From: Candidatus Cloacimonadota bacterium
Lineage (GTDB): Bacteria > Cloacimonadota > Cloacimonadia > JGIOTU-2
Assembly: GCA_030628975.1 (NCBI GenBank)
Contig: DAOVPZ010000062.1
Coordinates: 1 to 6,733 of the forward strand
Length of the DNA stretch: 6,733 bases
Reading direction: 5' to 3'
The number at the start of each line of letters is the position of its first letter. Positions within the stretch are counted from its first letter, which is position 1. Below the pieces are notes generated by a model that saw nothing but the letters and a program-made list of their open reading frames with translations, searched no databases and was not told the DNA's origin. The translations under genes were made by a program, and so were the position numbers. Shown in pieces: positions 1 to 4,951 of the stretch.

Positions 1-345
1 TCCAACTCTTTTTCCTACTTTTTTTGAGATTTCAATACAATCTTCCATTGAAACCTCAGCAACAGGAACAAACGGGCACACATCAGTTGCACCCATTCTG
101 GGATGAGCACCTGAATGATTACGCATATCAATAACTTCAGATGCTTTTTTCACAGCTTGAAATGCTGCTTCGGCAACCCCTTCTGGACTACCAACAAATG
201 TCACGACAGTTCGGTTCGTTTCCTGCCCTGGATCAACATCTAATAAAGTTACATCCTCAACTGCTTCAATTGTGTCAGTTATTTGTTTAATAATGTTTTT
301 GTCTCTTCCCTCGCTGAAATTTGGGACACATTCTACTAATTTCAT
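1..345 (-). CDS. ftcD: Glutamate formimidoyltransferase, N-terminal part (runs off the left edge)
   Basis: Transfers the formimino group between N-formimino-L-glutamate and tetrahydrofolate, a late step of histidine breakdown, in the cytoplasm. Only the first 115 residues are in the window, and the frame is open to base 1. The N-terminus MKLVECVPNFSEGR is the family hallmark. The segment RNHSGAHPRMGATDV (residues 75-89) holds the conserved active-site histidine region (H81 by my count). The ATG at 345 is preceded on the minus strand by AGGAG about ten bases upstream, and the hallmark motif begins at this Met, so the start is secure. It follows the DUF1844 gene in the same direction after 106 bp and may share the pyrE transcript. 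Whether the C-terminal half carries a fused cyclodeaminase domain cannot be seen here. The family call is firm; the physiological direction of the reaction is not known. Confidence 0.93.
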   Translation of the reverse strand, partial: MKLVECVPNFSEGRDKNIIKQITDTIEAVEDVTLLDVDPGQETNRTVVTFVGSPEGVAEAAFQAVKKASEVIDMRNHSGAHPRMGATDVCPFVPVAEVSMEDCIEISKKVGKRVG

Positions 346-365
346 AATTTATAAACTCCTATAAT

Positions 366-437
366 TCTGGAGTTCCAATCTCCAGATTGGGATTTGAGTT
401 TAATTATTATCCACTTCTGGAGAAGTGTACTCCAAGT
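366..437. repeat. Pair of inverted REP-like hairpin elements
   Basis: Two related units lie in opposite orientation in the gap between the DUF1844 gene and ftcD. Unit A (plus strand) has TCTGGAG (366-372), a 7-nt loop, CTCCAGA (380-386), then TTGG. It can instead pair CCAATCT (375-381) with AGATTGG (384-390). Unit B (minus strand) has the same layout: TGGAG, a 7-nt loop, CTCCA (434-430 and 422-418). It can instead form the perfect stem CACTTCT (412-418) with AGAAGTG (421-427). Both share a TGGAG-N7-CTCCAGA core and two mutually exclusive stems, which looks like a BIME-type REP pair rather than a terminator, since no T-run follows in the direction of transcription. Function is unknown; it might affect ftcD mRNA stability or folding. 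Confidence 0.6.
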
Positions 438-451
438 AAGTTTTTTTATTT

Positions 452-820
452 TTATTCTGCTTTATTAGGTTTTTCTTCTTTATTTTTATCAACTTTATCT
501 TTATTCTCATCAGCAGTTTTTTTCTCTTTTGCTTCTTCTTCCTTTTTTTCTTTCTTCTCTTTCTGTTCTCTTGTAACCTCATCGGCATAATTCATTTTCA
601 GGTCATAAATTATGCGGTTAATCAATTTCTGTTCTTCCTCATTCAGATTGCCTTTTGTTTTTTCTTTTAAAGCTTCTAAAGTGTCGATTGTTGATTGTGC
701 AATCAAGAGATTCCTCTCAATTTTTTGAGTAGCGGGATTCATAATTTTACCCATAGTAATCATTCCTTGCATCTGGAATGACATTAATAATTGTTGAAAT
801 ATTAAATCATTTTTTTCCAT
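452..820 (-). CDS. DUF1844 family protein with Lys/Glu-rich tail
   Basis: A 122-residue protein of unknown function. Residues about 5-82 match the DUF1844 pattern as I know it: an N-terminal helix (FQQLLMSFQMQGMITMGKI), then NPATQKIERNLLIAQSTIDTL, then LKEKTKGNLNEEEQKLINRI and a Leu/Tyr-rich ending. Residues 83-122 are almost entirely Lys, Glu, Asp and Asn, a charged and probably disordered or extended helical tail, encoded by a purine-skewed stretch (about 455-590). There is no signal peptide and no clear membrane span. The ATG at 820 has AGGAG seven bases upstream on the minus strand. The gene lies 20 bp after pyrE, so the two are almost certainly co-transcribed. The family is mostly annotated as a small cytosolic protein and no role is established that I can cite. 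The family call is good; the function is unknown. Confidence 0.82.
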   Translation of the reverse strand: MEKNDLIFQQLLMSFQMQGMITMGKIMNPATQKIERNLLIAQSTIDTLEALKEKTKGNLNEEEQKLINRIIYDLKMNYADEVTREQKEKKEKKEEEAKEKKTADENKDKVDKNKEEKPNKAE

Positions 821-840
821 TTTTTGTCTCCTAAAATAAA

Positions 841-1416
841 CTATCTTTTATTACTTGAGCCAGGTTTGGTTATTGGTATATTCTTTTTACACAAAGGACA
901 ATCTTCAGGTAAGTAAGTTTTTATATCCATTATTAGTAGAGGTCTTGTGAGAAAACCAAAATCTACTTTTCCACCACTTCTATCTACAATTAAACCAATG
1001 CCCATAATTTGTGCACCTATTTTTTTTATACAATCTATAACTTCAAATACACTTCCACCAGTTGTAACGATATCTTCAATAATAAGAACTTCTTCATTTG
1101 GAGAAAGTTCAAATCCATTTCTGATTGTCATCTTATTATTCTCTCTTTGTGTAAAAATAAATTTTTTGCCCAGTATTTTTGCGACTTCATAACCGAGAAC
1201 AATTCCGCCCATTGCAGGGCTGATAACAACATCGAAACCAACATCTGAAAATTTTTTTGATAATTCTGAGCAAAGTAGCTGTACTTTATCAGGATTTTGA
1301 ATAATCTTAATTTTTTCAATATAATATTCACTATGCCTGCCAGAAGTTAATAGAAAGTGCCCTTTTAAGAATGCACCACAATCGGATAAAATACTTTTTA
1401 TTTCCTGTTCAGTCAT
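841..1416 (-). CDS. pyrE: Orotate phosphoribosyltransferase
   Basis: Converts orotate and PRPP to orotidine 5'-phosphate, the fifth step of de novo pyrimidine synthesis, in the cytoplasm. The 191-residue product shows the type I phosphoribosyltransferase PRPP loop LIIEDIVTTGGSV at residues 111-123. It also has the N-terminal GHFLLTSGRHSEYYIEK segment, the SPAMGGIVLGYEVA segment (66-79) and the flexible catalytic-loop segment QRENNKMTIRNGF (90-102). The C-terminal extension contains CPLCKKNIPITKPGS (173-187), a Cys-x2-Cys ending seen in many PyrE proteins of this length class. The ATG at 1416 is preceded on the minus strand by AGAGGAA. It is the first gene of the minus-strand group (pyrE, DUF1844, ftcD) and diverges from tRNA-Leu. 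No other pyr gene is in the window and no pyrimidine attenuator was seen. Confidence 0.95.
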   Translation of the reverse strand: MTEQEIKSILSDCGAFLKGHFLLTSGRHSEYYIEKIKIIQNPDKVQLLCSELSKKFSDVGFDVVISPAMGGIVLGYEVAKILGKKFIFTQRENNKMTIRNGFELSPNEEVLIIEDIVTTGGSVFEVIDCIKKIGAQIMGIGLIVDRSGGKVDFGFLTRPLLIMDIKTYLPEDCPLCKKNIPITKPGSSNKR

Positions 1417-1439
1417 AATATGTTCCTCTGATATATTAA

Positions 1440-1469
1440 ATTTTACCCAGTACCATCTTTAATTTTGAA
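1440..1469 (-). promoter_or_regulatory. Candidate promoter for pyrE group
   Basis: On the minus strand a TTCAAA box (1469-1464) and a TAAAAT box (1445-1440) are 18 bp apart, about 24 bases before the pyrE ATG. The -10 is good and the -35 is only moderate, so this is inferred from spacing and position. Confidence 0.4.
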
Positions 1470-1491
1470 TTCTGTGTCTATCATATTTTTC

Positions 1492-1517
1492 TTGACGCTA
1501 TTAAGAAGACTTATGAT
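1492..1517 (+). promoter_or_regulatory. Candidate promoter for tRNA-Leu
   Basis: TTGACG (1492-1497) is a strong -35 match. The best-looking -10, TATGAT (1512-1517), is 14 bp away, shorter than the usual 16-18. It sits 12 bases before the mature tRNA 5' end. A promoter here is likely; the exact -10 is uncertain. Confidence 0.45.
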
Positions 1518-1529
1518 TTTTAAACTCGT

Positions 1530-1618
1530 GCTGAAGTGGCGGAATTGGCAGACGCGCCAGGTTCAGGACCTGGTCCGCCAGCTGGCGGGTAGGGGTTCAA
1601 ATCCCCTCTTCAGCACCA
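1530..1618 (+). tRNA. tRNA-Leu, anticodon CAG
   Basis: A complete class II tRNA can be folded by hand. Acceptor GCTGAAG (1530-1536) pairs with CTTCAGC (1608-1614), followed by discriminator A and an encoded CCA (1616-1618). The D-arm region contains GGCGGAATTGGCAGACGC, typical of leucine tRNAs. The anticodon stem CCAGG (1557-1561) pairs with CCTGG (1569-1573), and the loop TTCAGGA gives anticodon CAG (1564-1566), reading CUG. The long variable arm is CCGCC-AGCT-GGCGG (1575-1588). The T arm is AGGGG (1591-1595), loop TTCAAAT and CCCCT (1603-1607). The long variable arm and discriminator A exclude Ser and Tyr. It is isolated from other tRNAs and lies about 113 bp upstream of tyrS. Confidence 0.97.
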
Positions 1619-1625
1619 TTAAATT

Positions 1626-1654
1626 AACCTCAGTAGAGGTGTCCGAAGGTTTTT
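1626..1654 (+). terminator. Weak candidate terminator after tRNA-Leu
   Basis: Just after the CCA end, ACCTC-AGTA-GAGGT (1627-1640) can form a 5-bp hairpin. Alternatively AACCT (1626-1630) pairs with AGGTT (1647-1651), directly followed by T residues (the T-run is 1650-1654). The stems are short and the T-run is only five, so this is a weak call. Confidence 0.28.
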
Positions 1655-1690
1655 AATCTGATATGAATTGTCAAGAATATAGATAATTTA

Positions 1691-1719
1691 TTGACTTTGG
1701 TATTAGTTTTATCTAGTAA
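1691..1719 (+). promoter_or_regulatory. Candidate promoter for tyrS
   Basis: TTGACT (1691-1696) is a good -35. The hexamer 17 bp downstream, TAGTAA (1714-1719), is a poor -10 (three of six) and would put the start of transcription almost at the start codon. It may not be the real promoter; tyrS could also be read through from the tRNA. Confidence 0.22.
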
Positions 1720-1720
1720 A

Positions 1721-1733
1721 AGGAGTAGATTTG
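1721..1733 (+). promoter_or_regulatory. Ribosome binding site fixing the TTG start of tyrS
   Basis: AGGAG (1721-1725) is followed by five bases and then TTG (1731-1733). No in-frame ATG occurs before Met61, which lies beyond the catalytic HIGH motif, so the TTG must be the start or very close to it. Confidence 0.8.
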
Positions 1734-2939
1734 GATTTACAAAAGACTTTAGAAGTAATAAGAAATTGTGTTGAAGAAATAATCCCAGAAGATGAACTTA
1801 TAAAAAAACTTGAGAAGTCTGAAGAAACAGGGAAACCTCTTCGTATAAAATATGGTATTGACCCAACTGGTTATGATGTTCATATTGGACATCTTGTACC
1901 TATTCGGAAAATGCGTGATTTCCAGAATCTTGGTCATACTGGGGTTATCATTATTGGTGATTTTACAGCTCAAATAGGAGACCCAACTGGTCTGGATGAA
2001 ACACGCAAGCATTTAAATGAAGAGGAAGTTAAACAAAATGCAGAAAAATATATGGATCAGTTATATATGATTCTCGATAAGGAAAAAACTGAAGTTCGCT
2101 GGCAATCTGAATGGTTCAAAAAAATGAGTTTAGAGGATGTAATGAATCTGATGTCAAAATTTACATTGGCACAATTTATGGCTCACGAAACATTCCGCAG
2201 ACGATATGAAAAAGGCTTACCATTATCTCTACATGAACTTCTGTATCCACTTTTACAAGCGTATGATTCTGTGGCGATTGAAGCAGATGTTGAGCTTGGG
2301 GCAACAGAACAAAAGTTTAATATTTTAGCTGGGAGAGAATTGCAGAAAATAATGGGAATGGAACAGCAAATTGCAGTTCTATCTCCTATACTTTACGGAA
2401 TTGATGGCAAAGAAAAGATGAGTAAAAGTCTGAACAATTACATTGCAGTTTTTGATTCACCTGATGAAAAATATGGGAAAGTAATGTCTATACCAGATTC
2501 ATTGATTATACATTATTATAAATTAGCAACAAATGTAAATTCCGAACAGATTGCAAAAATGGAACAGCATTTAAAAGGTGATTCTATCAATCCGATGATG
2601 ATTAAAGAGACCTTAGCTTCTTTGATTGTTGAGATGTATCATGGTCAGGGCACAGCTCAAAAAGCAGCAAAACATTTTCATAAAGTATTTGCCAAAAAAG
2701 AGATTCCAGACGAAATACCTGACTTTAAAACTGATAAGGATGAGATTTGGATTGTAAAATTACTTTCTGAAACTGGCTTGGTTAAAAGCAATGGAGAAGC
2801 AAGAAGAATGATACAGCAAGGTGCAGTTTCGGTTAATGGAAAGAAAATGGATGATATTGAACTAAATTTAAAAATTGAGGATGGTTTTATTATAAAAGTT
2901 GGCAAAAGAAGATTTTGTAAGATAATAAAAACAAGTTAA
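1731..2939 (+). CDS. tyrS: Tyrosyl-tRNA synthetase
   Basis: Charges tRNA-Tyr with tyrosine using ATP, in the cytoplasm. The 402-residue length fits the bacterial enzyme. The class I catalytic core has the signature HIGH at residues 51-54 (after KYGIDPTGYDV) and the perfect KMSKS at 229-233. The tyrosine-pocket segment LLYPLLQAYDSVAIEADVELGATEQKFN (170-197) lies between them. An S4 RNA-binding domain occupies about residues 340-400 (IVKLLSETGLVKSNGEARRMIQQGAVSVNG). The GDFTAQIGDPTG segment (76-87) and overall layout resemble the TyrS2/TyrZ branch more than the E. coli TyrS1 type; this is an inference from motif style. The start is TTG, supported by AGGAG five bases upstream and by the lack of an early ATG. 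I saw no T-box in the 112-bp leader. Confidence 0.96.
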   Translation: MDLQKTLEVIRNCVEEIIPEDELIKKLEKSEETGKPLRIKYGIDPTGYDVHIGHLVPIRKMRDFQNLGHTGVIIIGDFTAQIGDPTGLDETRKHLNEEEVKQNAEKYMDQLYMILDKEKTEVRWQSEWFKKMSLEDVMNLMSKFTLAQFMAHETFRRRYEKGLPLSLHELLYPLLQAYDSVAIEADVELGATEQKFNILAGRELQKIMGMEQQIAVLSPILYGIDGKEKMSKSLNNYIAVFDSPDEKYGKVMSIPDSLIIHYYKLATNVNSEQIAKMEQHLKGDSINPMMIKETLASLIVEMYHGQGTAQKAAKHFHKVFAKKEIPDEIPDFKTDKDEIWIVKLLSETGLVKSNGEARRMIQQGAVSVNGKKMDDIELNLKIEDGFIIKVGKRRFCKIIKTS

Positions 2940-2986
2940 GTTAAAGAGCAGAAATTGTGTAAAATAATAAATAATTGTAGAATTTC

Positions 2987-3016
2987 TTGACAGAAAAAGT
3001 AATAATTATATATAAA
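2987..3016 (+). promoter_or_regulatory. Strong sigma70-like promoter for the 301-aa exported protein
   Basis: A perfect TTGACA (2987-2992) is followed after 18 bp by TATAAA (3011-3016), or after 16 bp by TATATA (3009-3014). The gene's ATG is about 28 bases further on, with AGAGG (3034-3038) six bases before it. Confidence 0.72.
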
Positions 3017-3044
3017 CATTTATAAAAAATATCAGAGGTAAATA

Positions 3045-3950
3045 ATGAAAAAAGGATTAGTAATTACTGCTTTCATGATTATTGTTTTTATATCTTCAAG
3101 TGTTCTTTTTGGTAATACTCTTGAGGAGAGATTAAGTAAATTTGCAGGAGACAATGGAAAAAACTACATGAAACCATTTATCACAGCTTTTGGGACTAAC
3201 CTAAATACAGGATGGTTTCAAACTGCAAAGGTTACAAAACCATTTAGGTTTGGTTTTACACTAAGTACAGCATTAGCTTTTGTCCCAGAAGAGGATATGA
3301 AATTTATGGCATCAAATCCGGATACAAATTTATATATTGGAAATGAGGTTGAAAGTGCCACAATTTTTGGAAACGATGGAGGATATTTCGACTCAAAAGT
3401 AACAGGAATCGATGCACTAATGCTTCCTAAAGGTATAGATCTCAACATAGTTCCTTTTGTTTTCCCACAAGTATTTGTTGGACTTCCTGGTGGGTTTGAA
3501 ATTATTGGTAGATACTTTCCACCTGTTGAACTCTCTAAAGATATTGGAGAAATTTCTTTTTGGGGATTAGGCTTAAAATATCAAGTAAGTAAATTAATTC
3601 CACTTTGTCCAGTAGCGATATCCTTACAGGGAGTATATCAACAATTTAAATTAGAAGATATAATAACCGCCAACTGCACATTTTTCAATGCACAATTAAG
3701 CAAAGGTCTTGTTGTAGTACCGATAACATTATATGGTGGGATTGGAATAGAGAATACAACCGTAACAGCAAAATATGAATATACTGGAGGTATTAATAAT
3801 ACAAATGAGGTTAAGTTTGATATTACTGTGGAAAATGAATTTCGTGTAATTTTGGGTATGAGATATAAATTATTAATTCTCGATATTTGTGCTGATTATT
3901 CTTTCGGAAAATATTCTGTTGCTAGACTTGGTTTAGGGTTTTCATTATAG
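3045..3950 (+). CDS. Exported DUF6588-like protein, probable outer-membrane barrel
   Basis: A 301-residue protein. Residues 1-23 form a Sec signal peptide (MKK, then a hydrophobic core to VLFG), so the protein leaves the cytoplasm. The mature part opens with a short charged helix (EERLSKFAGDNGKNYMKPF), then AFGTNLNTGWF (48-58) and many alternating, Gly/aromatic-rich strands. Examples are PQVFVGLPGGFEIIGRYFPP (141-160), SFWGLGLKYQVSKLIP (171-186) and a final strand SVARLGLGFSL. This pattern and order resemble the DUF6588 family as I remember it, whose members look like transmembrane beta-barrels; the assignment is from memory, not a search. The function is unknown. It has its own strong promoter and terminator, so it is a monocistronic unit between tyrS and fur. 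There is no iron-binding or TonB-box motif linking it to the neighbouring feo genes. The ATG has AGAGG six bases upstream. Confidence 0.62.
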   Translation: MKKGLVITAFMIIVFISSSVLFGNTLEERLSKFAGDNGKNYMKPFITAFGTNLNTGWFQTAKVTKPFRFGFTLSTALAFVPEEDMKFMASNPDTNLYIGNEVESATIFGNDGGYFDSKVTGIDALMLPKGIDLNIVPFVFPQVFVGLPGGFEIIGRYFPPVELSKDIGEISFWGLGLKYQVSKLIPLCPVAISLQGVYQQFKLEDIITANCTFFNAQLSKGLVVVPITLYGGIGIENTTVTAKYEYTGGINNTNEVKFDITVENEFRVILGMRYKLLILDICADYSFGKYSVARLGLGFSL

Positions 3951-3973
3951 ATAACAAAAGATTCTATTCAAAT

Positions 3974-4005
3974 AAATCCCGAAGGAAAATTCTTCGGGAT
4001 TTTTT
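3974..4005 (+). terminator. Intrinsic terminator
   Basis: AAATCCCGAAG (3974-3984) pairs perfectly with CTTCGGGATTT (3992-4002) around a 7-nt loop, and the stem runs into a T-run ending at 4005. It closes the exported-protein unit and separates it from the fur operon. Confidence 0.92.
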
Positions 4006-4040
4006 CATAATAAGTGTAAATAAAAAATATATCAAATAAT

Positions 4041-4079
4041 TTGACAAACAAAATTTTCATATTGAGACTTGGTCTCAAT
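4041..4079 (+). promoter_or_regulatory. fur promoter region with candidate Fur operator
   Basis: A perfect -35 TTGACA lies at 4041-4046; no convincing -10 was found at normal spacing. Downstream is the perfect inverted repeat ATTGAGAC-TTG-GTCTCAAT (4061-4079), 19 bp long like a classical Fur box. In the 7-1-7 reading it is TGAGACT-T-GGTCTCA, compared with the E. coli core TGATAAT-N-ATTATCA, so it shares the outer TGA/TCA and the overall geometry but not the inner bases. The position where the -10 or start of transcription should be would let bound Fur block transcription. A further ATTGAG half-site (4083-4088) overlaps the fur ribosome binding site. The operator is an inference; the palindrome is plain. 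Confidence 0.66.
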
Positions 4080-4095
4080 CTTATTGAGGAAAATT

Positions 4096-4578
4096 ATGAA
4101 AAGTGAAGTAAGAAAGTTTCAACAATTTATCCAAAAACAAAACCTTTTATGGTCAACAGAAAGAGAGATTATTGCTGAGCAAGTATTTGATAATCATTTT
4201 CATTTTACTGCTGATGAATTGTTTATTCAACTAAGTCAGAAAGGTAACAATATCTCCAGAGCTACAGTATATCGCACATTAGAGCTATTAGAAAAAAGCA
4301 GTTTGGTTAGCAAAATCCAACTACAAAGTGGTAAACATCTTTATGAACATATTTTTGGTCACCAACACCACGACCATCTAATCTGTCAGAAATGTGGAAA
4401 GATGATTGAATTCCACAGTACGGATATTGAAAAGCTTCAGAAAGAAATCTCTGCTGAAAATGATTTCAAGATGACAGGACATTGCCTAAAAATTTATGGA
4501 ATCTGTTCTGATTGTCAGAAGGAAAAACAAATTAACAATCAGTCTAAACAAAAGACGAAACCAATCAGTCGCAGCTAG
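4096..4578 (+). CDS. fur: Fur-family metal-dependent transcriptional repressor
   Basis: A 160-residue Fur-family regulator. Its N-terminal winged helix contains the recognition-helix signature ISRATVYRTLELLEKSSLV (53-71). The C-terminal metal-binding and dimerisation domain has HQHHDHLICQKCGKMIEF (89-106) and a second Cys pair CSDC (137-140). C97/C100 with C137/C140 is the usual structural Zn site; H89-H94 belong to the sensing region. The Lys/Ser-rich tail (141-160) lacks His clusters. The ATG at 4096 is chosen because GAGG (4086-4089) lies six bases upstream and the protein then begins at the family's usual first helix. An upstream in-frame TTG (4069) falls inside the operator palindrome and has no ribosome binding site. 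Fur, PerR and Zur cannot be told apart reliably by motif, but position directly before feoA and feoB argues for ferrous-iron sensing. A small hairpin TAGGC-CGA-GCCTA (4576-4588) overlaps the stop codon. Confidence 0.93.
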   Translation: MKSEVRKFQQFIQKQNLLWSTEREIIAEQVFDNHFHFTADELFIQLSQKGNNISRATVYRTLELLEKSSLVSKIQLQSGKHLYEHIFGHQHHDHLICQKCGKMIEFHSTDIEKLQKEISAENDFKMTGHCLKIYGICSDCQKEKQINNQSKQKTKPISRS

Positions 4579-4608
4579 GCCGAGCCTAAATGGGAAGGAG
4601 AATGAAGA

Positions 4609-4842
4609 ATGGTAAAGGTTAATTTAGCTCAGATGAAATCAGGTGAACAAGGAACCGTTATGGCAATTAATGGTGGATTTGGATTAAAGAGAAGGGTTGA
4701 AGCGCTTGGGGTTCGAGTAGGAGTAAATGTTAAAAAAATTTCGTCGCAGCTTATGAGAGGTCCAATAACTGTTCAAGTTGGCAACACACAAGTTGCATTA
4801 GGATTTGGCATGGCTCAAAAAATTATCGTGGAAATAGATTAA
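4609..4842 (+). CDS. feoA: FeoA, small SH3-like partner of the ferrous iron transporter
   Basis: A 77-residue cytoplasmic protein of normal FeoA length. FeoA proteins form an SH3-like barrel and are thought to assist or regulate FeoB. Visible family features are the opening LAQMKSGEQGTVMAINGG (6-23) and the helix LKRRVEALGVRVGVNV (26-41), equivalent to the usual RR-x-x-x-LG-x-x-x-G pattern. The closing strands RGPITVQVGNTQVALGFGMAQKIIVE (50-75) are also typical. The gene lies 30 bp after fur with the strong ribosome binding site GGAAGGAG (4593-4600) eight bases before ATG. It is in the same direction as fur and feoB and is most simply the second gene of a fur-feoA-feoB operon under the upstream palindrome. 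Confidence 0.93.
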   Translation: MVKVNLAQMKSGEQGTVMAINGGFGLKRRVEALGVRVGVNVKKISSQLMRGPITVQVGNTQVALGFGMAQKIIVEID

Positions 4843-4930
4843 CCACTAACTAACACGAAATTTCACTAACATTTTAAAGTTGTAATAAAATAATTCGTAT
4901 TTATATGCGTTTGTTAGTGTCAGTTCTTGG
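4843..4930. repeat. 88-bp fold-back element (MITE-like) between feoA and feoB
   Basis: The ends are imperfect 17-bp inverted repeats. The left end CCACTAACTAACACGAA (4843-4859) and the reverse complement of the right end (4914-4930), CCAAGAACTGACACTAA, agree at 13 of 17 positions. Inside, CACTAACA (4864-4871) and TGTTAGTG (4912-4919) are an exact 8-bp inverted pair. The middle is AT-rich and non-coding. The element starts right after the feoA stop and ends 7 bases before the feoB ribosome binding site region. The ends are built from ACTAACACGAA-like units, which I recall as a common intergenic repeat style in candidate-phylum genomes; that is memory, not a search. No target-site duplication is obvious. 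Confidence 0.6.
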
Positions 4931-4951
4931 CAAAAATAGGAAAAGAATAAT

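Noticed and set aside
366..437. CRISPR-like or terminator interpretation of the repeats before ftcD
   Set aside because: There are only two units, inverted rather than direct, without spacers, and no T-run follows either hairpin on the transcribed strand.
387..590. Open frames on both strands over the Lys/Glu-rich tail region (plus 387-590, minus 400-588)
   Set aside because: They are Phe/Ser-rich or Lys-rich by-products of the purine-skewed tail of the DUF1844 gene and of the REP-like sequence; neither has a family-like composition.
947..1331. Open frames on both strands inside pyrE
   Set aside because: They lie inside a clear pyrE with intact motifs and show no recognisable protein features.
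1465..1656. 63-codon plus-strand open frame
   Set aside because: It runs through the entire tRNA-Leu gene, so it is not a real coding region.
1668..1695. TTGTCAA / TTGAC inverted arrangement upstream of tyrS as an operator
   Set aside because: Only five bases match in each arm, with a long spacer, and one arm is simply the candidate -35 box.
1619..1730. T-box riboswitch in the tyrS leader
   Set aside because: The leader is only 112 bp, has no T-box core motif (AAGGGTGGNACCGCG type), and shows no antiterminator/terminator pair.
2950..2987. Inverted repeat AGAAATT/AATTTCT after tyrS as a terminator
   Set aside because: The stem is 7 bp and AT-only apart from one pair, the loop is 24 nt and no T-run follows; it is easily produced by chance in AT-rich DNA.
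4069..4095. Upstream TTG start that would extend Fur by nine residues
   Set aside because: It lies inside the palindromic operator, lacks a ribosome binding site, and the ATG at 4096 has a well-placed GAGG.
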